In this document: positions 7,782 to 15,871 of the stretch, one piece after another
How the letters are laid out: each line of letters opens with the position of its first letter
Numbering within the stretch: the stretch's first letter is position 1
NCBI GenBank assembly: GCA_963724385.1
Contig: CAVRUJ010000001.1
Coordinates: forward strand, 372,001-436,000
DNA: 64,000 nt
Direction: 5' to 3'
Source: DASXQK01 sp963724385
GTDB lineage: Bacteria; Pseudomonadota; Alphaproteobacteria; Dongiales; Dongiaceae
The notes under the pieces: generated by a model
Database searches by the model: none
Told to the model about the DNA's origin: nothing
What the model saw: the letters and a program-made list of their open reading frames with translations, nothing else
Program-made: the position numbers and the translations under genes

Positions 7782-8753
7782 ATGCCCAAGCAGTTTCGCG
7801 GCAGCTACACCGTCACCATCACGCCTTTCACGGAAGACGGCAGGAAGATCGACCTCGCCGCCTGGCGACGGTTCCTGGATTGGCAGATCAAGATCGGCGT
7901 GCCGGGCATCATCATTCTCGGCACGACGGGCGAGTTCCTCACCATCTCCGAGGAAGAGCGGCGCATGTTCGTCGAGGCGACGGTGAAGCATGTGCGTGGC
8001 CGGATGCATGTCCTGGTCGGCACCATGAACGCCTACACGCCCCACGCCGTGCGCTACAGCCGGGAGGCCGAGGAGCTGGGCGCCGACGGCCTGATGGTCC
8101 TGCCGCCCTACTACTACACGCCGACGGAGGACGAGATCTTCGCCTACTACAAGGCGATCTGCGAGAAGGTCTCGATCCCGATCATGCTCTACAACAATCC
8201 CTTCACCTCCAACGTGGACATGTCGGCGAAGCTGGTGGCTCGCCTTACCAAGGCCTTCGAGCAGGTCCGCTATATCAAGGAAGCGAGCCAGGAGATGGCC
8301 CGGGTCTATGATATCGTGGAAGAGACCAAGGGCGTGATGAACGTCTTCGCCGGCCAGCGGATCGTCGAATCCTATCTCTACGGCGCCGTCGGCTACGTGA
8401 ACCCCTACGGCAACTACATCCCGCGCGCGTCTTACAAGATCTGCGACTATATCGTCGAAGGCCGGATCGAGGACGCCAAGAAGATCGAGCGGGCGATCGG
8501 CCGGATGCAGGTGGTCATCAACGAGGGCCATCCGACTTACGGCCACCAGTGCTACTCCAAAGCGCTCGCCGCCGCCGCCGGCTATCCGGTCGGCGACGTG
8601 CGCCCGCCGCTGACCAGCTTCAAGGAATTGGGCAAGGAAGGCGAGACGCGGCTCAAGAAGCTGAAGGCGATCATGCGGGAGCTGGACGAGCTGATGGACC
8701 GGCTGGAAGCCCGCAACTCCGCGGCGAAGCCCATGCGGGCGGCGGCGGAATAG
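7782..8753 (+). CDS. DapA-family (dihydrodipicolinate synthase-like) lyase/aldolase
   Basis: A 323-residue (beta/alpha)8 protein of the class I aldolase DapA/NanA superfamily. It shows GTTGE (47-51), PPYYYTP (109-114), the catalytic tyrosine motif YNNP with Tyr137, and the Schiff-base lysine Lys166 in YIKEAS. Members condense or cleave pyruvate and aldehydes or act on hydroxyproline and sugar acids. Its location in a GntR-controlled amino acid cluster, not with lysine biosynthesis genes, argues for a catabolic role. The cupin gene follows after 6 bases. A basic/charged C-terminal tail (about 285-323) is longer than in typical DapA. Exact substrate unknown. Confidence 0.88.
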   Translation: MPKQFRGSYTVTITPFTEDGRKIDLAAWRRFLDWQIKIGVPGIIILGTTGEFLTISEEERRMFVEATVKHVRGRMHVLVGTMNAYTPHAVRYSREAEELGADGLMVLPPYYYTPTEDEIFAYYKAICEKVSIPIMLYNNPFTSNVDMSAKLVARLTKAFEQVRYIKEASQEMARVYDIVEETKGVMNVFAGQRIVESYLYGAVGYVNPYGNYIPRASYKICDYIVEGRIEDAKKIERAIGRMQVVINEGHPTYGHQCYSKALAAAAGYPVGDVRPPLTSFKELGKEGETRLKKLKAIMRELDELMDRLEARNSAAKPMRAAAE

Positions 8754-8759
8754 CGGCGC

Positions 8760-9137
8760 GTGCCGGCTTCGCTGCCTTCGGGCACTGGCGCCGCAGTCAT
8801 CCGGCCGGGCGACCTGGCGCTGGAAGCCGAGCCGGAGAACAAGCTCACCTATCGCCGCGTCGTCAGGCGCGACCGGCATGGCGAAGGCTTGAGCGTGACC
8901 TGGATCGCGCTGCGCGGCCGGCATCGCCGGCTCGTCTGTCACGAAAGCGACCGCGTCTACTACATCCTCGCGGGCAGCGCTTCTTTCACTCTCGGCGACG
9001 CGTCGCCCCAAGAGGCATGCGCCGGCGACTGCGTCTTAATCCCGCGCGGCACGGCCTATGGCTTCGAGGGGAACATCGATTACCTGGTCATGAACGGACC
9101 CGCCTTCCGGCCCGGCTCGGACGAATATCTCGAATGA
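8760..9137 (+). CDS. Small cupin-fold protein
   Basis: This 125-residue protein starts at a GTG only 6 bases after the DapA-family stop. It contains a single cupin barrel: CHESDRVYYILAGSASFTLGD corresponds to cupin motif 1 and CAGDCVLIPRGTAYGFEG to motif 2. Only the first His and Glu of the usual metal-binding set HxH-E-H are clearly visible, so metal binding is uncertain. Small cupins in amino acid or sugar acid operons are often isomerases, dioxygenases or ligand-binding proteins; I cannot say which this is. Confidence 0.78.
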   Translation: MPASLPSGTGAAVIRPGDLALEAEPENKLTYRRVVRRDRHGEGLSVTWIALRGRHRRLVCHESDRVYYILAGSASFTLGDASPQEACAGDCVLIPRGTAYGFEGNIDYLVMNGPAFRPGSDEYLE

Positions 9138-9208
9138 CTCTTCGGCGCTTGTAGCGCCCCCGGAAATCCTGCAAGAACGCCACCTCTCTCCAGCATGCGG
9201 AGCACCAC

Positions 9209-10330
9209 TTGTCCCACGCGAAACTCTTCACGTCCTTCCCCATCAAATCCCTCACCTTGCGCAACCGCGCGGTGCTCTCGCCCATGTGCCAGTACCAGGC
9301 GGTGGAGGGGCAGGTGCAGGAATGGCATTTCGCCCATCATGGGCGCTTTGCTGCGGGAGGACTCGCCGCCGCTTTCGTCGAAGCGACCGGCGTCACCCGC
9401 GAGGGCCGCATCACCCATGGCTGCACCGGCATCTGGGAGGATGGGCAGCTTCCGGGGCTGAAGCGGATCACGACGCTCTACAAGACCTTCGGCGTCATTC
9501 CGGGAATCCAGATCGGCCATTCCGGCCGGCGGGGCAGCGCGCTACGGCCTTGGGACGGCGCCTCGCCCATCAAGACGACCAGCGGGCCCGAGCCGGCCTG
9601 GCAGACCGTGGGCCCGAGCCCAGTTCCGGAGCGCGAAGGCTCGCCGGTGCCGCGGGAGCTGACGGTGCCGGAGATCGAGGGGTTGGCCCAGGCTTTCCGC
9701 GCCGCTGCGACCCGCTCGCTTGCTGCCGGCTTCGAGATCGTGGAGATCCATGGCGCCCACGGCTATCTCGTCCATTCCTTCTTCTCGCCGATCACCAATC
9801 GGCGTAGCGACGCCTTCGGAGGCAGCCTCGAAAACCGCATGCGCTTCCCGCTCATGGTCGCCGAGGCCGTGCGTTCGGTTTGGCCGGCCGGCTTGCCGCT
9901 CTTCTACCGCGCGTCCTGCGTCGACAATGTCCCGGGCGGGCTTCCCATCGAGGATACGGTGGCACTTGCGCGGGCGCTCAAGGCGCGCGGGGTCGACGTG
10001 ATCGACTGCTCCTCGGGCGGCATGGCGGGCTCGGCCAGCCTCTCCACCGCCAAGATCAAGCCCGGCTTCCAGGTCCCCTATGCCGCCGCAGTGCGCAAGG
10101 GCGCGGAGATTCCAACCATGGCCGTGGGCGCGATTATCGAGCCGAAGCAGGCCGAGGCGATCTTGCAAGCGGGCGACGCCGATCTCGTCTGCCTCGGCCG
10201 GCAGATGCTGGCCGAGCCCCATTGGCTCTACCGCGCCGCCCTCGAACTCGGCGAGGAGAACCCCCACGCCATATTGTCCAAATACTACGCCTTCTATCTC
10301 GAGCGCCGGGCCGCGGTGCTGGAGCGCTGA
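9209..10330 (+). CDS. NADH:flavin oxidoreductase, old yellow enzyme (YqjM-like)
   Basis: The 373-residue FMN protein has the OYE landmarks SPMCQYQ with Cys27 and Tyr29 as in the YqjM class, an IQIGHSGR segment (usually QLAHAGR), and HGAHGYLVHSFFSPITNRRSDAFGGSLENR, plus VGAIIEPKQAEAIL and the phosphate-binding VCLGRQMLAEP. OYE enzymes reduce activated C=C bonds or demethylate small amines. Initiation is from TTG at 9209 with GGAG 6-7 bases upstream; the preceding ATG at 9195 is out of frame. A substrate histidine pair that usually reads HxxH in the middle is present in EIHGAHG. Substrate unknown. Confidence 0.88.
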   Translation: MSHAKLFTSFPIKSLTLRNRAVLSPMCQYQAVEGQVQEWHFAHHGRFAAGGLAAAFVEATGVTREGRITHGCTGIWEDGQLPGLKRITTLYKTFGVIPGIQIGHSGRRGSALRPWDGASPIKTTSGPEPAWQTVGPSPVPEREGSPVPRELTVPEIEGLAQAFRAAATRSLAAGFEIVEIHGAHGYLVHSFFSPITNRRSDAFGGSLENRMRFPLMVAEAVRSVWPAGLPLFYRASCVDNVPGGLPIEDTVALARALKARGVDVIDCSSGGMAGSASLSTAKIKPGFQVPYAAAVRKGAEIPTMAVGAIIEPKQAEAILQAGDADLVCLGRQMLAEPHWLYRAALELGEENPHAILSKYYAFYLERRAAVLER

Positions 10331-10376
10331 GCGGCCGCCGCCGCCTCGTTCCTAACGACGGCGAAGGGAATATCGG

Positions 10377-11495
10377 ATGCGCATCGTTCGGATCGACATC
10401 TTTGCCAAGTCCTATACGGTCGCAGGCGGCACCTTCTCCATGTCGGGGGGCAAGTCCGCCTCGGTGCAGGACGCGACGATCGTCCGCATCGAGACCGACG
10501 ACGGCCTCGTAGGCTGGGGCGAGCAATGCGGCTTCAGCCCGCGCTACCTCGCCGCCCATGGCGAAGGAGCCCGTGCCGCCCTGACGCTGATCGCACCCGC
10601 CGTGATCGGCCTCGACCCGCGCGCCGTGCAGCGCGTCTATGACGCCATGGACGGCGCCCTCAAGGGACATGACTACGCGAAATCCGCCCTCGACATGGCA
10701 TGCTGGGACGTGCTCGGACGCGCCAGCGGGCTTGCGCTGCGGGATCTTCTGGGCGGCGGGTATCGCGAGCAACTGCCGGTCTACGTCGGCATCGGCATCG
10801 GCACGCCCGAGCGCATGCGCGAATCCTGCGAGCGGGCGCGGGCATCCGGTTATCGCCGCATTCAACTGAAGGTCGGCAGCGACGTGCCGACCGATATCGC
10901 CCGCATCGATGCCTGTCTTCCGGTCCTCGCCGATTTCGAGAAGGTCATCGTCGATGCCAATGGATTCTGGAGCCAGCACGATGCCGTGCGGGTCGTCGCG
11001 GCCCTGGGCGAGCGCGACATCTTCTTCGAGCAGCCCTGCGCGACCATGGAGCAATGCGCCGCGGTGCGCCGGCGCTCCCGGCGTCCCTTCATCCTCGACG
11101 AGAGCATCAACGGGATGGACGATGTCCTGCGGGCGAAGCACAGCGAGGCAGCCGATGCGGTGATGCTCAAGTTCTCCCGCTTCGGCGGCATCACGCCCAT
11201 CCGGCGTGCCCGCGATCTCTGCCTTCAATTCGGGTTTGCCATGACCATTGAGGATTCGGCCGGCGGCGATATCGTGAGCGCCGCCATGGCGCAAGTCGGC
11301 GCCACCATCCCGGACGGCCTGTTGATCAATGGGTCGCTGATCGGGCGCATGGTGGAAGAGCGTATCGCAACCGACTGGTCGCCGCTCGACGGCGGGGGGT
11401 TCGGCACATTGCCGCCCGGCCCGGGCCTTGGGATCACGGTCGATGCGGCTCGTCTCGGGGCGCCTGTACTCAGCTTCAGTGCGTCTCGGCGTTAG
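10377..11495 (+). CDS. Enolase-superfamily enzyme, probable cis-3-hydroxy-L-proline dehydratase or betaine epimerase type
   Basis: The 372-residue protein has the N-terminal capping domain and C-terminal barrel of the mandelate racemase/muconate lactonising group. Acid-base lysines Lys165 (IQLKVG) and Lys265 (VMLKFS) face each other, and the metal ligands are Asp193 (VDANG), Glu218 (FFEQP) and Asp241 (ILDES). The two opposing lysines and the late motif EDSAGGDIVSAA fit the cis-3-hydroxy-L-proline dehydratase/4-hydroxyproline-betaine 2-epimerase branch better than sugar-acid dehydratases, which use other residues. A proline-derivative substrate fits the surrounding amino acid catabolism. The gene follows the OYE gene by 46 bases and ends convergently with an SDR gene. 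Confidence 0.8.
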   Translation: MRIVRIDIFAKSYTVAGGTFSMSGGKSASVQDATIVRIETDDGLVGWGEQCGFSPRYLAAHGEGARAALTLIAPAVIGLDPRAVQRVYDAMDGALKGHDYAKSALDMACWDVLGRASGLALRDLLGGGYREQLPVYVGIGIGTPERMRESCERARASGYRRIQLKVGSDVPTDIARIDACLPVLADFEKVIVDANGFWSQHDAVRVVAALGERDIFFEQPCATMEQCAAVRRRSRRPFILDESINGMDDVLRAKHSEAADAVMLKFSRFGGITPIRRARDLCLQFGFAMTIEDSAGGDIVSAAMAQVGATIPDGLLINGSLIGRMVEERIATDWSPLDGGGFGTLPPGPGLGITVDAARLGAPVLSFSASRR

Positions 11496-11511
11496 ACCAA
11501 ATCGCGCCACC

Positions 11512-12279
11512 TCAACGAATATAGCTGGCGCCGTTCACATCCAGAGTGGCGCCGGTCAGATGCCTGCAGCTCCCCGTGGCAAGGAACGTCACCAGGGACG
11601 CAACGTCGCCGGGCGGGACCCATTCGCCCATGGCGAGATTGGCGGTCACCGCCTGCTCGCCGCCCATGGAGGCGGCGAAGTTCTCGGACATCCGCGTGCG
11701 CACCACGCCCGGCGCCACGATATAGGCCAGTATGTTCTCCTTGGCATAGGCTCGCGCGACGGTCTTGGTCGCCGCCATGACGGCGGCCTTGGAAGCGGCA
11801 TAGGCGATGGTGACCGGATTGGTCGAGCCGCGCTGGGCGTTCCAGCTCGAAATCGTGACGAGAATCCCGCCGCCCGCCTGGCGGTAGTGGCGGACCGCGC
11901 CGCGCATCAGATCGGCGGGCGCCTTCACGTTGATCTGCAGGGTCTCGGCCCAGGTCTTCTCCCAGACCGGATCGGGGTCGTCGAAGCCGCCTTCGAAAGC
12001 CATGATCGCCGCGTTGCTCACCAGCACATGGACGCGGCCCTTCCAGGCGAGCGCTTCCTTCCAGAGCCGGTCGGCCTCGCCGGGCTTGGCGAGATCGGCG
12101 CCGATCAGCTTCACCCGCGCTTTGGCGATACTGGATGTGGCCGCTTCGGCCCCTTTTCGGTCACTGCCGTAATGAGCGATGACATCGGCACCCTGCCGGC
12201 CGAGGGCGGCGACGATCGCCGCGCCGATGCCCTTGGAGGCTCCGGTCACCAGGATGGTCTTGCCGGTCAGATCGAACAC
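11512..12279 (-). CDS. SDR-family NAD(P)-dependent oxidoreductase
   Basis: A 255-residue classical short-chain dehydrogenase with cofactor motif TGASKGIG (about 13-20), structural NAA in VSNAAIM, catalytic serine in ISSW and the YAASK active site. The tail GATLDVNGASYIR is typical of the FabG-like group. It is the last of three minus-strand genes (13597 to 11512) that probably form one operon with a second SDR and a SnoaL-like protein. Substrate unknown; the motif VSNAA replaces the common VNNAG. Confidence 0.88.
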   Translation of the reverse strand: MFDLTGKTILVTGASKGIGAAIVAALGRQGADVIAHYGSDRKGAEAATSSIAKARVKLIGADLAKPGEADRLWKEALAWKGRVHVLVSNAAIMAFEGGFDDPDPVWEKTWAETLQINVKAPADLMRGAVRHYRQAGGGILVTISSWNAQRGSTNPVTIAYAASKAAVMAATKTVARAYAKENILAYIVAPGVVRTRMSENFAASMGGEQAVTANLAMGEWVPPGDVASLVTFLATGSCRHLTGATLDVNGASYIR

Positions 12280-12336
12280 GGGCGCTACTCCTTATTTCGT
12301 TGGGCGGAAGGATAGCAGCAAACCTTCCGAGGAAAT

Positions 12337-13086
12337 CTATCCTGCGCCCGCGTCCACCAGGATGGCCTGCCCGGTGATTCCCGCGGAGAGATCGCTGGCC
12401 AAAAACAGAGCGGCCCCGGCCACATCGCTTGCGCTCGCCATCCGGCCGAGCGCGGTCTTTGCGTAAAGATCGAGGGTTTCGGCGGCCGATGGACCGCCTT
12501 GCTCCTGGCGTCGCGCCAGCCGCGCCAACAGCGCCTCGGTCGCGATGGGACCGGGACAGAGGGCGTTGACCCGGATGGCGTAGCGCCCGACGTCCAGGGC
12601 CGTGGCACGGACTATGCCGAGGACCGCATGTTTGCTCGCCACATAGGCCGCCTGCTTGGGATGGCCGAGCGAAGCATTGACCGAAGCCATGGCGATGATC
12701 GCGCCGCCCGCGGCCTTCATCAACGGCACCGCGGATTTCACAGTGGCCGCCACGCCGCGAACATTGACGGCAAAGACCTCGTCCCATTCGGCCAGGTCGA
12801 TGGCCTCGCTGTCGTGCCAGGGCGGGACGATGCCGGCGTTGGCGACCACGACATCGAGGCCGCCTAGGCTTTGCTTCGCCGCAGCCAGCGCGCGAGCGAG
12901 GCCCTCCTCATCGCGCACGTCGCCGGCGACGTGGCGCCAGCCTTCCGGCAGTGGGCGCGCCGGCGCGGCGTAGTCGAAGGCGAGGCCGCTCGCGCCGGCC
13001 GCGGCGAAGGCTTCGATGATGGCGAGGCCAAGGCCCGCGGCACCGCCAGTGACGAAGGCTCGTTTGCCGCTCAGCAGTCCGGGCAC
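12337..13086 (-). CDS. SDR-family NAD(P)-dependent oxidoreductase
   Basis: The 249-residue product has TGGAAGLG at about 13-20, VVANAGIV, catalytic Ser in MASVNA, the active site YVASK and the C-terminal ITGQAILVDAGAG. It sits 4 bases after the SnoaL-like gene and 57 bases before the next SDR. The pair of SDRs could perform successive oxidations of an alcohol, or act on different substrates; nothing in the sequence decides. Confidence 0.88.
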   Translation of the reverse strand: MPGLLSGKRAFVTGGAAGLGLAIIEAFAAAGASGLAFDYAAPARPLPEGWRHVAGDVRDEEGLARALAAAKQSLGGLDVVVANAGIVPPWHDSEAIDLAEWDEVFAVNVRGVAATVKSAVPLMKAAGGAIIAMASVNASLGHPKQAAYVASKHAVLGIVRATALDVGRYAIRVNALCPGPIATEALLARLARRQEQGGPSAAETLDLYAKTALGRMASASDVAGAALFLASDLSAGITGQAILVDAGAG

Positions 13087-13090
13087 GGCC

Positions 13091-13597
13091 CTAGGCCCGC
13101 GGTTTCAGCGGCTGGTCGATATTGGGAGCGACCCAGCCATCCGGCGGCGGCCGGCGGCGGGTGCGATAGAGGTTGACCGTGAAGCCCGCGTCGCAGCCGT
13201 TCATTTCCATGCGCCGCTGGGCGATCCGCCAGGCGTCCTGTGTTCGCTTCAGTCGATCGTGATATTGGCCCATCACCGTGGCGGTCGACCCGTCCGGCCG
13301 CTCATGCCAGGCGAGCACATAGCTGATGGACCGGGCGTCGTCCGGCCCGTCGAAGGCAATCTGGATGTTGGAGAGATGGTGGGAGCTGCGCGACCAGCGC
13401 CACATCCGCTCCAGCGACTTGGCCACCCCCGCCGCGCCACGACTTTGCATGCGCTCCTCGGGACCGTATTCGACCTGGCAATCCTCGGTGAAGACCCGGG
13501 CGATAGCCGTAAGATCCATGAGGTCGAGCGCCCGGCAATATTCGGCCAGGAGATCGGCGATCTCCTGCCGGTCGGCCAGCCTGTGGTTGTCGCTCAT
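13091..13597 (-). CDS. SnoaL-like/NTF2-superfamily protein
   Basis: The 168-residue form starting at ATG 13597 is preferred because GAGGGA lies about 8 bases upstream; an in-frame ATG at 13630 gives 11 extra residues. The protein matches the SnoaL_4 type: EIADLLAEYCRALDLMDLTAIARVFTEDC near the N-terminus and DAWRIAQRRMEM near the C-terminus form the cone-shaped alpha+beta barrel. Members include dehydratases, isomerases and beta subunits of ring-hydroxylating oxygenases. It leads the two-SDR operon. Its function cannot be given. Confidence 0.78.
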   Translation of the reverse strand: MSDNHRLADRQEIADLLAEYCRALDLMDLTAIARVFTEDCQVEYGPEERMQSRGAAGVAKSLERMWRWSRSSHHLSNIQIAFDGPDDARSISYVLAWHERPDGSTATVMGQYHDRLKRTQDAWRIAQRRMEMNGCDAGFTVNLYRTRRRPPPDGWVAPNIDQPLKPRA

Positions 13598-13725
13598 GGC
13601 CATTTCCCTCGCGTCGCCTTTGATTTTCAAGACGATTCAATGGCCAGCCGATGTGCCTGTCAACGAAGGGGCTTGGTTGACATGGCGATGGGCGGCCGAT
13701 GGAATGAGCCCCGCCTTCCGCCTTA

Positions 13726-14104
13726 GCCCGAATTTCTCACAAGGATTACGATGTCGTTGCTCGCGCGCGGAGGCGATCCACGAGAAAGCGGGCCGAAGGC
13801 GATGCTCACTCATCGGCGAGGCCCGCTGCGCGGTCCGATCCCGACGCTTCTCTTCGAAGCGTCGGGCGAATCGGACCGCTCCTCGTTCCAGGGGTGGATC
13901 GATTCAGCCGAGGGACCAAGCGGTCCCTCGGCATCGAGCCACCGGTGGGCGCCCCGCGCGCGGCAACCCGGAGGGCCGGGCGAATTTGCCGACAGGACGT
14001 CGTCAGCCGGCTCGCCCGATGCGCAGGCATCGGTCTTCGCCGCCTTCCTAGCCTGTCGCCAAATTCGCCTCGGCGCCATCATGATCCTTGTGAGAAACTC
14101 GGGC
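13726..14104. mobile_element. MITE-like element, copy 1 (379 bp)
   Basis: The ends are 28-bp terminal inverted repeats (13726-13753 and 14077-14104) matching at 25 positions and beginning GCCCGAATTTCTCACAAGG. There is no transposase. The interior shares the bulk of its sequence with copy 2 at 43137-43404, but carries about 110 extra bases made of two hairpins (around 13837-13888 and 13911-13936). A nested inverted repeat with core AATTTGCCGACAGG (13983-13996) pairs with 14052-14065 with one mismatch. It is flanked by TA on the left and TT on the right. The TA preference suggests mobilisation by an IS630/Tc1-type transposase, which is inference. It abuts the start of the broken oxidoreductase gene at 14110. 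Confidence 0.75.
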
Positions 14105-14109
14105 TTGGG

Positions 14110-15871
14110 ATGCCAATGAACGCCGCAGATGCCGTCGTGACGGGCCCTTGCCGGCTAGCCGGAACGGAGCCCGGCGCCGAGGGTGTCAGTTTCGAATTCG
14201 AGGGCCGGTCCATTCGCGGCCGGCGAGGCAAATCCCTTGCCGCGGCGCTGACCGCCGCGGGCGAGCGCGAGCTGCGCAAGACGCGCACGGGCGCCTCGCG
14301 CGGACTCTTCTGCGGCATGGGCGTTTGCCAGGAATGCCTGGTGGAGATCGACGGAGAGCCGGACAAGCGCGCCTGCATGACCAAGCTCGACCGGCCGATG
14401 CGGGTGCGTCGGCAGGATGCCCTGCCTGTCGCCAGGGACATCGATAGGAGCGCGAAGCGCGAGGCAAATGCCGCAGCCCTCGAGCCCGACCTGCTGGTGC
14501 TGGGCGGCGGTGCCGGCGGGCTCAACGCGGCCACCGTTGCGGCCAAGTCCGGCGCCAAGGTGCTGCTGGTGGACGAGCGTCCCATGGCCGGCGGTCAGTT
14601 CTTCAAGCAGCGCCTTGAGGCATCGGCCCTCGCCGGCAATCTTCCCGACGATGCCCAGTTGGCCGGCGGCCGGGCGCTGATCGCGCGCGCGAAGCAGGCC
14701 GGCGTGACTATGACGCAGGGAGTTCAGGCCTGGGGCGCGTTCGAGCCGCTCGATGTCATGCTCTTTGACGGCAGGCTGAGCCGACTTTGCCGGCCGAAGC
14801 GCCTGGTCGTCGCGACCGGGGCCTATGAACGCGGCCTGCCAGTGCCGGGCTGGACGCTGCCCGGCGTCATGACCACCGGCGCGGCTCAGAACTCTCATGC
14901 GCAGCTATGGCGTGCTCGCTGGCCGGCGCGTCCTCGTCGCCGGCAACGGGCCGCTCAATCTTCAGGTCGCCATCGAGCTGGCGCGCGCGGGCGCCGGGAT
15001 CGCCGCCGTCGCCGAGCTCTCACATGCGCCTGGGCCGGGCGCATTCACGGCGCTGCTGCAGATGGCGACCAGTACGCCGGATCTCCTGGTCCAAGGCCGC
15101 CGCTATGTCGCCGAGCTCAAGCGCCGCGGCATCCCGATGTTCCACGGGCATGTCCTGGCAAGCGTGGAGAAGTCGGAAGCCGGCCTGAAGGCCAGGCTTC
15201 GCCGGTGGCCGGATGCAGGCGATGGGCCTGTCGTCGATTTCAACGTCGATGCGGTGCTGATGGGCTACGGGTTCATGCCGTCCAACGAGATCCTCCGCGC
15301 CCTGGGATGCGCTCATGCCTATGATCCCGCGCGCGGGCATCTGGTCTGCGAAAGGGACGAGGAATGCCGGACGAGCTTGCCGAAAGTCTACGCCGTCGGC
15401 GATTGCGCCGGGCTCGGCGGGGCCCGCGCGGCAGAGGCCGAGGGCGTGATCGCGGGCCTGGCCGCAGCGCTGTCGCTGAATCTGGAGCCGTCCGCCGAAG
15501 TGAGGCGCGAGGCCGAAGCCGCGCGCCGGGCGCTCCGCCGTCACCGGCGCTTTCAGCAAGGGCTGTGGCGGCTGTTCCGGGCGCCAAGACCGATGGCTGA
15601 ACTTGCCGGGAACGAGACGCTGGTCTGCCGTTGCGAGGGACTGCCGCTGTCCGATATCGAGCCCGGCTTCGCGCCCGGAAGCGATGGCATCGGGGCGGTC
15701 AAGCGCGCGACCCGGGCCGGCATGGGCCGATGCCAGGGCCGTTACTGCGGGCCGATCCTGGCGAAGCTGGCGGCTGACCGTCAGGGCTTGAGCTTGGATG
15801 AAGCGGCCCATTGGGCGCCACGCCCGCCGGTGAAACCGATTGCCATCGCCGACATCATCGCCGGGGGCTGA
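14110..15871 (+). pseudogene. Frameshifted [2Fe-2S]/FAD oxidoreductase (opine/sarcosine-oxidase alpha/HcnAB type)
   Basis: Two overlapping frames make one protein. The first (from ATG 14110 or 14116) encodes a plant-type [2Fe-2S] Fer2_4 domain with Cys68, Cys73, Cys76 and Cys89, then an FAD domain (LLVLGGGAGGLNAATVAA) through LPGVMTTGAAQ. The second, readable from ATG 14897 to TGA 15871, continues with RSYGVLAGRRVLVAGNGPLNLQVAIELARAG and ends with a BFD-like [2Fe-2S] domain (LVCRCEGLP and GRCQGRYCGP). Deleting one A of the pair 14890-14891 restores a continuous reading GAAQTLMRSYG. Such fused proteins are dehydrogenase subunits for opines, secondary amines or hydroxyproline. A MITE lies 5 bases upstream. 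A sequencing error cannot be excluded. Confidence 0.8.

Noticed and set aside
14880..14900. Programmed frameshift at the FAD oxidoreductase break
   Set aside because: The site CAGAACTCTC has no slippery heptamer or clear pseudoknot.
14897..15871. Independent gene starting at 14897
   Set aside because: Its N-terminus is the middle of an FAD domain and joins the preceding frame after removal of one base, so a frameshifted single gene is the simpler reading.
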